A DNA stretch of 64,000 nt from contig CAVYVO010000003.1 of NCBI GenBank assembly GCA_963771985.1, positions 186,001-250,000 on the forward strand. The letters are read 5' to 3'. A model generated the notes under the pieces. The model saw only the letters and a program-made list of their open reading frames with translations, did no database searches and was not told the origin of the DNA. The DNA is from Trebonia sp963771985 (GTDB taxonomy: Bacteria > Actinomycetota > Actinomycetes > Streptosporangiales > Streptosporangiaceae). Every line of letters begins with the position of its first letter. Within the stretch, counting starts at the first letter, position 1. The position numbers and the translations under genes are program-made. This document shows positions 33,134 to 42,543 of the stretch, one piece after another.

Positions 33134-35010
33134 CGGGCAGGTCAAGGGCGCCTGCGGCGCCGCTGCGCGGGCCAAAGCCGCGAAGTTAAGAGACCTGCGG
33201 TCATGTCAAGGGAGATCGCCTGACGGCGTGGGGTGACGGGAGACGGGACCTCTGGTAGATCGGGGTCAATCCGTCACGATCTTCCCGGACACCGGAGGTC
33301 CCGTTGCGTACTCAGTCTGCCACGACCACCATCACGCACGCCGTCACCGTCGCTGCCGGGGTATTCGCCCCCGGCCATCTGGGCGAATTAACGCAGTACC
33401 TGCCGTTCGAGCTGGTCGATGACATCCTGGAACAGACCAGGACCGTGCAGCGGCGGCTGCGCGATCTGCCGTCCCGGGCCGGGGTGTACTTCCTGCTGGC
33501 GCTAGGGATGTACCCGCGGCTGGGCTATGCGCGGGTCTGGGCCAAGCTGACCGCAGGGCTGACCGGGATGGACGTGCCGTGCCCGTCGGAGAAGGCGCTG
33601 CGCGACCTGCGCCGGCGGCTCGGGCCCGCGCCGCTGAAGGCCCTGTTCGAGGTGGTCGCCGGGCCGCTGGCCCAGCCCCGCACGCCCGGGGTGCGCTTCG
33701 GCGGGCTGCGCACGGTCGCCTTCGACGGGTGCAACTCGGTGAAGGTCCCCGATACCGGCCGCAACCGCTGGTGGCTGGGCAGGATCAGGTACCGGATGGG
33801 CTTTGCCGGGTATCCCACGCTGCGGCTGATGACCCTGGCCGAGACCGGCACCCGCGGCCTGCTCGGCGCCGCGCTCGGGTCGGCGGCCGACCGGGACGAG
33901 GCCACCGTGGCCCGGCGGCTGCTGCCGCTGCTGCGGCCGGGCATGCTCATCTTGCTGGACCGGGCTTTCAACGCCAACGCGTTCCTGGGTGAGGTCGCGG
34001 CCACCGGCGCGCTGTTCCTGGCGCGGGCCAAGTCCACCCGCCACCCGCCCGTCCTGGAACATCTGCCCGACGGCTCCTACCTGTCGCACCTGGACGGGCT
34101 GAACGTCCGGATCATCGAGGCCAGCCTGACGATGACCGGCGCCGACGGCAGCTGTGTCCGCGACAGCTACCGGCTCATCACCCGCGCTGATGGACCACCG
34201 CCGGTTCCCGGCCGCCGCCGTGGTCCGGCTCTATCATGAGCGCTGGGAGATCGAGTCCGCGTATTTCGCCCTGCGGCACACCCTGCTCGAGGGCCACGTC
34301 CTGCGCTCGGGCGACCGGCCCGGCCTGGAGCAGGAGACCTGGGCCCTGCTCACGCTCTACCAGCTGCTGCGGATGGCCATGGTCGCCGCCGTGGAGACCC
34401 GCCCGGGCACCGACCCCGACCGGGCCAGCTTCACCACCGCGATGGAAGCCGCCAAAGACCAGCTCACCGCGGCCCGCGGCATCTGCCCGGACGGCCCGGC
34501 CGACCTGCCCGGCGCGATCGGCCGGGCCGTCCTGGCCACCTTGCTGCCCGCCCGCCGCCCCCGGTACAGCGCCCGTAAGGTCAAATGCGCCACCTCCCGG
34601 TACCTGAACCGGGACGACGGCCGCCCGGCCCACCCCGCCGCCATCACCGCGATCGACATCGCCATCCGCACCCCGCCGGTGGACCTCAAGCCCGGCAGGA
34701 CCCACCGCGACCGGAACGCTCCGCCCCGCCCGCCCGGCCCGCCCACCCGCCGGGAGCGGATCACCGCCATCATCACCAGCCAGCCCCCGCGCGACTGGAG
34801 CGGCCATGAACTCGCCGTCCTGCTGCACGTCAAACCCCGGAACATGCTCACCCAGCTCGGTGAATGGGCTCGCCTGGGCTTCTTCACCCGCACCGGCTCC
34901 GGAACCTACAAACTCAACATGCCGACGGAGAGCACCCCCTCGACAACCGCGCCAGACCCTTAACTTCGCGGCTTTGCTCCGCGATCGCTGCGCGACCCCT
35001 GACCTGCCCG
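33134..35010 (+). mobile_element. IS4-type insertion element
   Basis: The transposase gene is flanked by inverted repeats. An 18-bp perfect pair, caaagccgcgaagttaag (33173-33190) and cttaacttcgcggctttg (34959-34976), is followed further out by a second perfect 10-bp pair, cgggcaggtc (33134-33143) and gacctgcccg (35001-35010). The ends therefore extend to at least 33134 and 35010. No target duplication could be identified, so the outermost borders are approximate. The transposase stop codon lies inside the right repeat. Confidence 0.7.
33304..34963 (+). CDS. IS4-family transposase (frameshifted)
   Basis: About 553 residues. The N-terminal IS4 domain reads LTQYLPFELVDDILEQTRTV and RLRDLPSRAGVYFLLALGMYP. 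The DDE core has TVAFDGCNSVKVPD (first Asp), LILLDRAFNANAFLGEV (second Asp) and YHERWEIESAYFALRHTLLEG (YREK motif with Glu). An extra C near 34180 breaks the frame between RLIT and ALMDHRRFPAAAVV. The C-terminal 120 residues are a basic HTH-like extension (ITSQPPRDWSGHELAVLL). If the shift is real the element is inactive. Confidence 0.9.
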
Positions 35011-35265
35011 TCCGCTCGCAGGGCTGGCAGCTATCGGGGTCAGGGAGGAAAACGGGCCTGATGCCGCCGGCTCCGGGCGGGCGCCTGCACAGTTCACCAG
35101 GACTGCAAGACACTCAGTTCAGGCGATGATCCTTCATGTTCCCCGAAACTTCCTCAACAGTGAGACCGGCCCCGCTGAAGGGGAGAAAGCGCAGGTCCAG
35201 GAGCTATAGAAGTTACTGAGACCTCAGGGAACTCTGGGGTTATTTATTAGAAAAGGACCCGCCCA

Positions 35266-35303
35266 TGGCGGGCACCTCGCCAGCGGCCTACCGGTGTTGA
35301 GCG
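35266..35303 (+). repeat. Direct repeat, copy 1 (partner at 42506)
   Basis: 32 bases, beginning tggcgggcacctcgccagcg and ending ctaccggtgt, are identical to 42506-42537. With one mismatch the match continues through gagcg to 38 bases. The two copies are in the same orientation and enclose the 7.2-kb block of TA genes, introns and IS elements. Confidence 0.85.
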
Positions 35304-35320
35304 GAGCGCACCGACTGTGC

Positions 35321-35340
35321 GAGCCAGAGGGCTCTGGCTC
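35321..35340. repeat. Perfect hairpin with 9-bp arms
   Basis: gagccagagggctctggctc folds into a 9-bp stem with a 2-base centre. It is non-coding and followed by atataactgg, not a T run, so it is more likely a binding site or cruciform than a terminator. Confidence 0.7.
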
Positions 35341-35750
35341 ATATAACTGGAAGGTAACGGCCCGATCACCGCTAGCGACTGTCCGGCGTCCCGCTCCTCG
35401 CCGGTTTTCGATAACGTGAAAGATCTCACGGCCTATGAGGCTGGTTATCTTTCACATTAGTTCGATCTTGGGTGCGCTCATAAGAAAAATACGGCGTACG
35501 GGCGACGTCAGGGCTCCGTTATCATCCAGAAATGTGCGACAGAGCCGCCAGAGCTGGGTGCTCTGTACGCTGCGCGCGATGCACCAGTGCGAGCGGTTGG
35601 CAAGGACAGAATCGTCAGCTTGGCGCGGCCGAATTCTATTCTCTCTGGGCTCATGCGTTCGCGGATGTGATGGAGCTTCGGCGCTGCTGCGCGCTCTGTA
35701 CGGTTGACCAGCAGGGTTCCCTGATCAGCGGCATCGCGGTCTGGTCGGCG

Positions 35751-35975
35751 TCAGGCGGCGCGCTCCAGCCGCTCGGCGATCCAGACCTTGATAATGGACT
35801 GGCGTGTCACGCCCAGCCGCCGGGCTTCCCGGTCAAGCGATTCGATCATCCATACCGGGAAATCGACGTTGACCCGGCGCTGCTCCAGCCCAGGACGGCG
35901 GATCGCGGCAAGGTCCAGCTCGCCGCTCACATCCTCACCGTCATCGAACTTCTGGTCAAACTGCTCAGCCCTCAT
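35751..35975 (-). CDS. brnA: BrnA-type antitoxin
   Basis: 74 residues. The C-terminal ribbon-helix-helix reads RRVNVDFPVWMIESLDREARRLGVTRQSIIKVWIAERLER, and the N-terminal part DGEDVSGELDLAAIRRPGLEQ is the toxin-binding region typical of BrnA. It overlaps the end of the toxin gene by 11 bases in the usual order toxin then antitoxin. The RHH domain should neutralise BrnT and repress the operon promoter. Confidence 0.85.
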   Translation of the reverse strand: MRAEQFDQKFDDGEDVSGELDLAAIRRPGLEQRRVNVDFPVWMIESLDREARRLGVTRQSIIKVWIAERLERAA

Positions 35976-36226
35976 ACAGTGCCCTCTCCTCCTTCCGCGC
36001 CCGGCGGGCAGAGATGATCCTTACCCGCTGCTCCCGGTAGGCGATCACCGCTGACCAGTGCCTGTCCGCGATCTTGCCGATCACCAGCCACCGGGGCTCG
36101 CCAGTCGCGCGGGCGGGAATCTCTGCCCGCACGGGGTCGTCCCAGAGCGCCTGCACCTCGGTGGAGTCGATGCCGTGCTTCTCCAGGTTCGAACGCGCTC
36201 TTGGCCGGATCGAACTCGAACTCCAC
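35965..36226 (-). CDS. brnT: BrnT-type ribonuclease toxin (frameshifted near start)
   Basis: The BrnT sequence is complete once one extra T near 36196 is removed: VEFEFDPAKSASNLEKHGIDSTEVQALWDDPVRAEI, GEPRWLVIGKIADRHWSAVIAYREQRVRIISARRARKEERALYE. The WDPxKxxxNxxKHG start, RWxxIG and RIISARxAxxxER ending are the BrnT hallmarks. BrnT is an RNase that arrests growth until BrnA binds. As written, a start at ATG 36234 reads the C-terminal frame but gives a nonsense N-terminus, so the toxin may be inactive or the base is an error. Confidence 0.8.
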
Positions 36227-36243
36227 CCGATCATGCTCCTTTT

Positions 36244-36260
36244 GGTATAGTAATCATACC
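36244..36260. promoter_or_regulatory. Dyad in the brnTA promoter
   Basis: ggtatagtaatcatacc has 5-bp arms (ggtat/atacc) and lies directly upstream of the toxin start, next to an AAAAGGAG ribosome site. BrnA-type RHH proteins bind such short dyads, so this is a likely self-repression site. Confidence 0.5.
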
Positions 36261-36570
36261 GAAGTCGCTCTATAAAGCTGTCGGTGGGTGTCCTAGCGCG
36301 ACAGGCCCGCGTTCGGAGCCGCTGGCGGCGCGCAGGACCGCGCAGGTCCTGTCAACCGACCGCGGCACAGCCGGGCTCACGCCGCTCAATGGTGACTGCT
36401 CACCGCAAGAAGGCCAGTGCAGCGCAATGCCCGCGAACCGCCGATTCTCGCGTCGGTCAGGCCGCCTTACGCGGCTATGTGCGCGCTGTGATCATATGGA
36501 CTCTCGCGCCGTCGGCAACAGAGAGCGACGACTCTTCCGCATGTTTATGCACTGGTTATCGGATCGAGGA

Positions 36571-36586
36571 CGCGCGCTCATGCCGC
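36571..36586 (+). repeat. 16-bp direct repeat flanking the histidine phosphatase (pair at 37425)
   Basis: cgcgcgctcatgccgc occurs at 36571-36586 and 37425-37440 in the same orientation, on both sides of the phosphatase gene. It could mark the ends of a small mobile or duplicated unit. Confidence 0.6.
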
Positions 36587-36603
36587 GATGATGATCGCTG
36601 GTC

Positions 36604-37258
36604 TCATCGCGGCCGCTGGGCCAGGGCGGCGGGCAGGTGGATGGTGGAGCCGCCCGGGAGGACGGGGGCGTCGTTGCCGGCGTGGCGGAGTTCGACGACG
36701 CCGGCGTTGGGGATCAGGTAGCGGCTGGCGAAGCCGCGGAAGGCGCGCATCTGGTCGTGATCCGGTGTGGTGATGCCGGTCAGCAGCGACCACGCGACGG
36801 CCCGCATGAACAGCCCGTGGGTGAACACCACGACCGGTCCGGCTTCCTGCGTGCCGAGCCGGTTCAGGAAATCTGCGGTGCGGGGCAGGCCGGCGAAGGA
36901 CCCGGCCCCGGGGCCAGGCGGCACGGGGGCCGGCCCGGTCCCAGTACGCCCGCGCGCAGGGCTCGCGTTCCCGGGGAGTGCTGGCGCGCCCGTGCAGGTC
37001 ACCGAGGCAGGTGAACTCGTGGACGGGCCACTGCCGGCACGCGGCGGCGGGGAACCGGCTGATCGTCGGCTGTGCGGTCTGGCGTGCCCGCAGGCAGGGC
37101 GATGTCACGATCAGCGCCGGGACGTCGGCGAGTACCCGCGCGATCTGCCCGGCCTGCCGGTGCCCGTCCGCGGTCAGCGGGGCCGGGCCCGGATCAGCCG
37201 ACGACAGTCCCGCGCTGGATTCGCTTTCACCATGACGGATCAGGAACACCCGGATCAC
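36604..37258 (-). CDS. Histidine phosphatase family protein (frameshifted)
   Basis: About 218 residues over two frames. GTG 37258 gives VIRVFLIRHGESESS with the catalytic RHGE, then LTADGHRQAGQIARVL and ALIVTSPCLRARQTAQ. The frame changes near 36915-36945 into GAGSFAGLPRTADFLNRL, VVVFTHGLFMRAVAW (second catalytic His) and YLIPNAGVVELRHAG at the end. This is the phosphoglycerate-mutase-like superfamily; many members are small-molecule phosphatases. Substrate unknown. It lies between the TA locus and a group II intron and is bracketed by a 16-bp direct repeat. Confidence 0.8.
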
Positions 37259-37522
37259 CCAGCCTCCCGGCCCTTCGCCCATCCCGCCCGTGCAGACCCG
37301 CGAGCGGGCGCCCTGAAGACAAGTGTGCCGCCCAGAGAATGACACCAGATCCGGTGATCTCGCGGATGAGCGACGAAATCCTGACAATGGCGCCATGATG
37401 CCGCATAACCCGTTCGCCACGGAACGCGCGCTCATGCCGCAGACGGGACGTCGGTCCATGTCGTCATGGCGCTAGTCGCCAAGTCCATTACGCTTCCGCG
37501 GAAACGCACTCTTCTGCCGCTG
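37259..37522. other. Intergenic stretch before the intron stack
   Basis: No gene is supported; it holds the second copy of the 16-bp direct repeat (37425-37440). It should contain the original insertion target of the first group II intron at its right edge. Confidence 0.4.
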
Positions 37523-37920
37523 CTGCGCCGCGAGGCGCCCTGTTATATCCCCGGCTCAGCCGGGAGGGACTCGAAGGGAGGTTCCTGGGTCTGATGGCTT
37601 ACCTGGAAGGGAAACCGGAAGGGAACAATAGCATGCCAGGAAAGTAACGGCCGCGCCCAGGCGTATGGGACGGCGCGTTACGGGACCCGCGTGATATGGC
37701 TAAAAGCCGGATTGCCTGAACCCTAATCTCCAGCAGGTGAAAAGAAGCACCCGCCGGAAAGACGCCTGTAACCGGCGCCGCATCCTGCGCTGGCATCTAT
37801 GCGGGGCCAGCGCACCCTCCGGGATGCGGGGCGACGCCCAGTGAGGGTGTTTAAGGAGATGAGTGGGGAGCCTACGTCACGCTGTCACGTATAGCAGGGA
37901 CGAACGCGGGATCACCTACG
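37523..37920 (+). ncRNA. Group II intron A, 5' RNA segment
   Basis: From 37523 the sequence aligns base for base, with many substitutions, to intron B at 39704. Shared stretches include tgttatat, the stem ctcagc, aatagcatgccaggaaa, cccaggcgtatggg, cggaaagacgcctg and cacgtatagcag. This is the domain I region of a bacterial group II intron. The canonical first G is C here. It is cut after cacctacg at 37920 by the IS701 element and resumes at 39660. Confidence 0.65.
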
Positions 37921-39659
37921 TAGTACAGTCGCGGTTTCACAGAAAGCGACGATCCGGATGCTGCGGGGAGCAGGCTGGCCAGCGCTGGGGGTCACGCTGG
38001 GTGATGACTATCAGCGGCGCACCGGAGTTACGCGGGTGAAATCCGGGGCGGCCGTGCCGTGTTGCCTGATGTGTGACCAACGACAATTACGACACGGCCG
38101 CGAAGGCCAGCATAGGTGACGTGTCCGGGTGCGCGGACAGGGTGGATGCGCAGGTCAGGGCGGTTCTGGGCCGGGTCCTGGCGCAGCGGCGCAGCGCGGA
38201 GACGGCGTTCGCTTACGTGGCGGGGCTGTCGCCGGGGGTGAAGGCGAACTGCTGGGCCCTGGCCGAGGCGGCCGGGCACGAGTCCCCGTACCGGATGCAG
38301 GCCCTGCTCCGCAGTTATCAGTGGCACTGGCAGGAGCTGCGGGCGGAGCTGCCGGGCCTGGTGCAGGCCTGGCTGCCGTGCGATAAGGACGACCTGATCG
38401 GGCCGGGGCTCGCGATCGATGAGACCGCGCAGCTCAAGGACGGGGACGCCACCGCGTGCGCGGCGCCGCAGCATGCCGGGTGCACCGGGCACGTGGAGAA
38501 CTGTGTCACCACGGTGTTCGCCGCGTACGTGACCACGTCCGGGCAGGCCTGGGCGGACTTCGATGTGTTCATGCCCGGGCGGTGGGAGACGGACCTGGTG
38601 CGGCGCCGGGCCGCTGGCATCCCCGGCGGGCTGGAACGCAAGACCAAGCCGCAGCTGGCCATCGGCCAGCTGGAGCGGCTGCTGACGGCCGGCCTGCCGA
38701 TCCGGTGGGCAGCATTTGATGAAGTCTACGGGCGCAGCAGCGCCCTGCGCGGGGCGTGCGAGGCCGCGGGCCTGCCCTACGCCGCGGTCATCCCCCGCGA
38801 CTTCCGCATCACCCTGCCCTCCGGCGCCGTGATCAAGGCCGAAGACGCCGCCGGGGACGCGGTCTTCGAGCGCCGCTCGTGCGGGAACGGGTCCAAAGGC
38901 CCCCGGTACGCGGACTGGGCCCTGGCCGCCACCGCCAGCCCGCGGCATGTCCTGCTGATCCGCCGGCCGCTCTCCCGGCTGGGCAACCTGACGTTCTACC
39001 TGTGCTGGGCTCCGGAAGACCAGCCTGCCACGATGACGTTCTTCGTGACCATCGCCGGGCGGCGCTGGCCCTGCGAGGAAACGTTCAAGACCGGGAAGGA
39101 CACACTCGGCTGGGACCAGTCCCAGGTGCGCACCTGGGACGCGATCTGCCGGCACACCGCCCTGGCCGCCCTCGCCCAGCTCCGCCACGCCGCCATCCGC
39201 AACGCGCTGTGCGGCGACATCACCCTCCCGCCCCCGCCCCCCGGCGGCGAGGAGGAGGAGGAGGAGAAGAAGAAGAAGAAGAAGGTCAGCGGTGCTGACC
39301 TGGGCATCCCCCTCGGCGACGCGCCCGTCCCCGCCCGGCCCGGGCAGCCGTGCCCGCCCAGCATCGGCCCGGTCAAGCTCACCATCGCCGAGACCGCCCG
39401 GCTGACCCGCCTCGCCCGCCAGCACGCCGCCGGGCTCATCACCAGCGCCCGCCTCGCCTTCCACCTGCGCTGGTCCCGGTGGCGGCGCCGCCACCAGGCC
39501 CGCGCCCGATGGCACCACTACGCCACCCGCCTCGCCGCCGCAGCCAGCACCTGACCAAGCACGGCCGGAAGGAGGTGACAGGATGTAACCGCTACCAGAA
39601 CCGATCACGTCACAGTACGCGACACGGCGAACCCGCACCGCGAAACCGCGACTGTACTA
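37921..39659 (+). mobile_element. IS701-family insertion sequence, complete
   Basis: 1739 bases with perfect 18-bp terminal inverted repeats: tagtacagtcgcggtttc at 37921-37938 and its complement at 39642-39659. The target sequence TACG is duplicated at 37917-37920 and 39660-39663, a 4-bp duplication. Removing the element and one TACG restores the intron A sequence (acctacggggcgcgagcc), as judged against intron B. One transposase gene inside. Confidence 0.92.
38073..39554 (+). CDS. IS701-family transposase
   Basis: About 493 residues from GTG 38073. Early RRSAETAFAYVAGLSPGVKANCWALAE and the DDE core GLAIDETAQLKDGD, AAFDEVYGRSSALRGACEA and EETFKTGKDTLGWDQSQVRTWDAICRHTALAALA are typical of IS701 transposases. 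A striking low-complexity run of six Glu then seven Lys (39246-39284) sits in the linker after the catalytic domain. The reading frame is intact and both ends of the element are present, so it may be active. Confidence 0.93.
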   Translation: MTNDNYDTAAKASIGDVSGCADRVDAQVRAVLGRVLAQRRSAETAFAYVAGLSPGVKANCWALAEAAGHESPYRMQALLRSYQWHWQELRAELPGLVQAWLPCDKDDLIGPGLAIDETAQLKDGDATACAAPQHAGCTGHVENCVTTVFAAYVTTSGQAWADFDVFMPGRWETDLVRRRAAGIPGGLERKTKPQLAIGQLERLLTAGLPIRWAAFDEVYGRSSALRGACEAAGLPYAAVIPRDFRITLPSGAVIKAEDAAGDAVFERRSCGNGSKGPRYADWALAATASPRHVLLIRRPLSRLGNLTFYLCWAPEDQPATMTFFVTIAGRRWPCEETFKTGKDTLGWDQSQVRTWDAICRHTALAALAQLRHAAIRNALCGDITLPPPPPGGEEEEEEKKKKKKVSGADLGIPLGDAPVPARPGQPCPPSIGPVKLTIAETARLTRLARQHAAGLITSARLAFHLRWSRWRRRHQARARWHHYATRLAAAAST

Positions 39660-39703
39660 TACGGGGCGCGAGCCCTACGGTGACACAGGCCCCGTATTAG
39701 TCG
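39660..39703 (+). ncRNA. Group II intron A, segment between IS701 and intron B
   Basis: tacggggcgcgagccctacg and the following cccgtattagtcg match intron B positions around 40105-40145 (ggacgcgagtcctacggcga ... cccgtatgtagtcg). The segment then stops where intron B begins with GTGCG. Intron B therefore inserted into a conserved part of intron A. No later part of intron A was recognised downstream. Confidence 0.6.
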
Positions 39704-40971
39704 GTGCGCCATGAGGCGTGCTGTTATATAGCCCGCTCAGCGGGCAGAGATGAGAGGAATAATCTCTGGATCTAATGGCTAACCGGAGCGCGAAAGCGCA
39801 ATAAAGGGAAAATAGCATGCCAGGAAACCGGCAGACATGCCCAGGCGTATGGGGTGACGTGCCGGGAGATCCGCACGATAAGGTGAAAGTCGGATTACCT
39901 GAAGCCCAGTCTCCAGAAGGCGAAATATGGCGCCTGCCGGAAAGACGCCTGAAACCAGCGCCGGCCCCTGCGGCGGGATTGCGATTAGCCCGCTGCAATC
40001 CTCCGGGGTGCAGGAGCGATGCCCTGTCAGGGCATTAAAGGAGACGGACGGGACGCCTAAGTCGTGCTACCACGTATAGCAGTGTGAACATGGGATCGCC
40101 TAAGGGACGCGAGTCCTACGGCGACGGAGTGCCCGTATGTAGTCGGCGGGGTAACGTCCGCACAATCTGGAGACCGCTAATAACGGACCACAGGGCGAAG
40201 GGGCACAGGCGATGAACGTCATGACCATGAAGGATGCGCAATGCAGACGGCTGAAGTGGTGCTGAGCGTTCTCCGCGAGCGAGGCAGGAAGGGCCTGCCG
40301 TGCACGCAGTTGTACAGGCAGATGTTCAATGCGGATCTGTATTTGGCGGCGTACGGGAACATCTACTCCAACAAGGGCGCGATGACGCCCGGGGCCACCG
40401 AGGAAACCGCTGACGGCATGTCCGGGGAAAAGATCGAACAGATCATAGGGCTGATGCGGAATGAACGGTACCGGTTCTCGCCGGTCCGCCGCGTCTACAT
40501 ACCGAAGAAAAACGGTAAACTTCGCCCTCTCGGCATGCCAACATGGTCCGATAAACTGGTCGGCGAAGTCGTCCGCCTGCTGCTGGAGGCAATTTACGAT
40601 CCGCAGTTCTCGGACAGCTCGCACGGGTTCCGGAAATACCGGGGATGTCACACCGCGCTGCGGGAGATAAACAACACCTGGACCGGGACCGCCTGGTTTA
40701 TCGAAGGAGATATCAGCGATTGTTTCGGCAGTCTCGATCACGAGATCTTGCTAGGAATACTCGCGGAGAAAATCCAGGACAACCGGTTTCTCCGGCTGAT
40801 ACGGAACATGCTTAAAGCCGGGTACCTCGAAGACTGGGACTATCGTGACACGCTCAGCGGCGTTCCGCAAGGCGGCACGGTGTCCCCGATTCTCAGTAAC
40901 GTCTACCTGCATAAATTCGACGAGTTCGTCGAGCAGGAACTGATCCCGCAGTACACACGAGGGGCAGTGCG
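39704..40971 (+). ncRNA. Group II intron B, 5' RNA and intron-encoded protein region (3' end lost)
   Basis: It begins GTGCGCC, the canonical group II 5' end, followed by stem-rich domain I sequence to about 40200, then the reverse transcriptase gene in domain IV. It is cut near 40971 by an IS4-type element, and neither the rest of the reverse transcriptase nor domains V and VI are visible beyond that element. Intron B can no longer splice or move by itself. Confidence 0.7.
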
Positions 40972-40990
40972 GGCAATGGCCTTGCGTTAA
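40241..40990 (+). CDS. Group II intron reverse transcriptase, truncated by an IS
   Basis: About 249 residues, roughly the first half of an intron-encoded protein. RT0-RT4 motifs are readable: KGLPCTQLYRQMFNADLYLAAYGNIYSNKGAMTPG, RRVYIPKKNGKLRPLGMPTWSDKLV, SHGFRKYRGCHTALREI, FIEGDISDCFGSLDHEIL and SGVPQGGTVSPILSNVYLHKFD. The YADD catalytic box, maturase and endonuclease domains are missing because the IS4-type element interrupts after QYTRG. The last few residues are encoded by the element. Confidence 0.92.
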   Translation: MQTAEVVLSVLRERGRKGLPCTQLYRQMFNADLYLAAYGNIYSNKGAMTPGATEETADGMSGEKIEQIIGLMRNERYRFSPVRRVYIPKKNGKLRPLGMPTWSDKLVGEVVRLLLEAIYDPQFSDSSHGFRKYRGCHTALREINNTWTGTAWFIEGDISDCFGSLDHEILLGILAEKIQDNRFLRLIRNMLKAGYLEDWDYRDTLSGVPQGGTVSPILSNVYLHKFDEFVEQELIPQYTRGAVRAMALR

Positions 40991-42503
40991 GACTTTGTCT
41001 GGTATCGTTACCGTTTCGTGGCACATGATGGTTCTGAGGGGATCTCCCCGGACGGCTGGCTGCCGGACCGGATCTCGGTCGGGGTACTGACCAGGGTCTT
41101 CACACCGGAGCTGGTGGACGCCGCAGTGGAGGATGCCGGGGCGCGGGAGCAGCGGCGCCGGCTGCTGCCGGCGCGGCTGATGGTGTATTTCGTGCTGGCG
41201 CTGTGGCTGTTCCGCGGCCGGAACTGCGGATACGGGCAGGTGATGACCAAGCTGGCGGACGGGCTGTACCACCAGCGGCGCGCTGCTGACCTGCTGGCCG
41301 GGCAGCAGCTGGACCCGGGCGGCTGGGTCGGTGCCGGGGACGGGCGGCGGTGGCGGCAGCCGAACATCTCCTCGCTGTCGCGGGGCCGCGGCAAGCTCGG
41401 CCCGGCACCGGTCCGGTTCCTGTTCGAGCAGGTCGCGGGGCCGATCGGGGACGAGGGGACGCCGGGGGTGTTCTGCTGCGGGCTGCGGGTCGTCTCCATG
41501 GACGGGTCAACGTCGGACGTGCCGGACAGCCCGCCGAACGATGAGCACTTCGGCCGTCCGTCCAACCAGACCCGTGACGGGGCGTTCGCGCAGGTGCGGT
41601 GGCTGGCGGCGGCCGAGTCCGGGACCGGGAGCCTGCTGGGCGCATCCCTGGGCCCGTACCGGGACAGCGAGCAGGCCCTGGCCCGCGACCTGCTGGAGCA
41701 GGGCTGCTTCGGCCCGGGGATGCTGGTGCTGGCGGACCGCAAGTTCCTGTCCTGGGCGCTGGCCCGGGAGTTCCTGGCCACCGGGGCGCACATCCTGTGG
41801 CGCGCCTCGGCGTCTTTCACCCTCAAGCCGGTGAAAGTCCTGGCCGACGGCACCTATCTGGCGGAACTGACGCCGCCCCGCAAGAAAGACGGCCCGCCGC
41901 TGACCGTCCGGGTCATCGAGTACACCGTGCACACCATCCCCGAAGACGGCAAGGAAGAGCCCTCGGAGGTGTTCTGCCTTGTCACCAACCTGCTGGATCC
42001 CGGGGAATACCCGGCGCTGGACCTAGCCTGTGCTTACCCCTTGCGCTGGGGCTGCGAGACCGTCATCGGCCACCACAAGACGGACATGGGTGACGGGCAG
42101 CCGGTCCTTCGCAGCAAGGACCCCGCCGGCGTCGAGCAGGAAATGTGGGCACTTTTTGCCGTCTACCAGGCGACATGCAAGATCATCGGGATCGGGGCGG
42201 CGGCCGCGGGCGTGCCCCCGGACACGATCAGCTTCCCGCACGCCCTGGCCGCCGCGACCGACACCGTCGCGGCTTTTTCCCCCTGAGCAGGCCGATCTCG
42301 CGCTCGCCACGTTCCTGCTGAAGATCCTCGCCCCCGCCACCTTCGTCCGCGACCGGCCGGACCGGGCCAGCCCCCGCAAGACCAAGAAATCCGGCGACTT
42401 CCCCGCCCGCAAGCCCGGCCAGCCCAGCGTCACCAACGTCACCCGGAAAATCGAGTTTCACCTGCTCAGCCCGCACATGATCACTTAAGGCAAGGCCATT
42501 GCC
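40972..42503 (+). mobile_element. IS4-type insertion element inside the intron RT gene
   Basis: Inverted repeats GGCAATGGCCTTGCGTTAAG (40972-40991) and CTTAAGGCAAGGCCATTGCC (42484-42503) match with one mismatch and flank a transposase gene. The borders may extend a few bases further, since weak symmetry (cgagg) continues outward. No clear target duplication was found, and the right flank does not restore the reverse transcriptase, so a deletion probably accompanied or followed insertion. Confidence 0.8.
41018..42488 (+). CDS. IS4-family transposase (frameshifted near 3' end)
   Basis: About 490 residues. Early part DRISVGVLTRVFTPELVDAAVED, LPARLMVYFVLALWLFRGRNCGYGQVM. DDE residues: RVVSMDGSTSDVPDSPPN, MLVLADRKFLSWALAREF, and the YREK-type YPLRWGCETVIGHHKTDMG. 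One extra T in gcttttt near 42280 shifts the frame; the tail continues EQADLALATFLLKILAPATFVRDRPDRASPRKTKKSGDF. Related to, but clearly different from, the transposase at 33304. Confidence 0.9.
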
Positions 42504-42505
42504 TC

Positions 42506-42543
42506 TGGCGGGCACCTCGCCAGCGGCCTACCGGTGTCGAGCG
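42506..42543 (+). repeat. Direct repeat, copy 2 (partner at 35266)
   Basis: 32 identical bases shared with 35266-35297, three bases outside the right inverted repeat of the IS4-type element. It either belongs to the outer end of this IS family or marks a recombination scar around the mobile block. Confidence 0.85.

Larger units (their letters stand above)
35011..35747. other. Non-coding stretch with repeats between IS element and TA locus
   Basis: No gene is supported. It contains a 32-bp direct-repeat copy (35266), a perfect 9-bp-arm hairpin (35321-35340), and an inverted pair gtgaaagat/atctttcac at 35416-35424 and 35447-35455. Base composition is more AT-rich than the chromosome average here, in keeping with acquired DNA. 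Confidence 0.5.
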
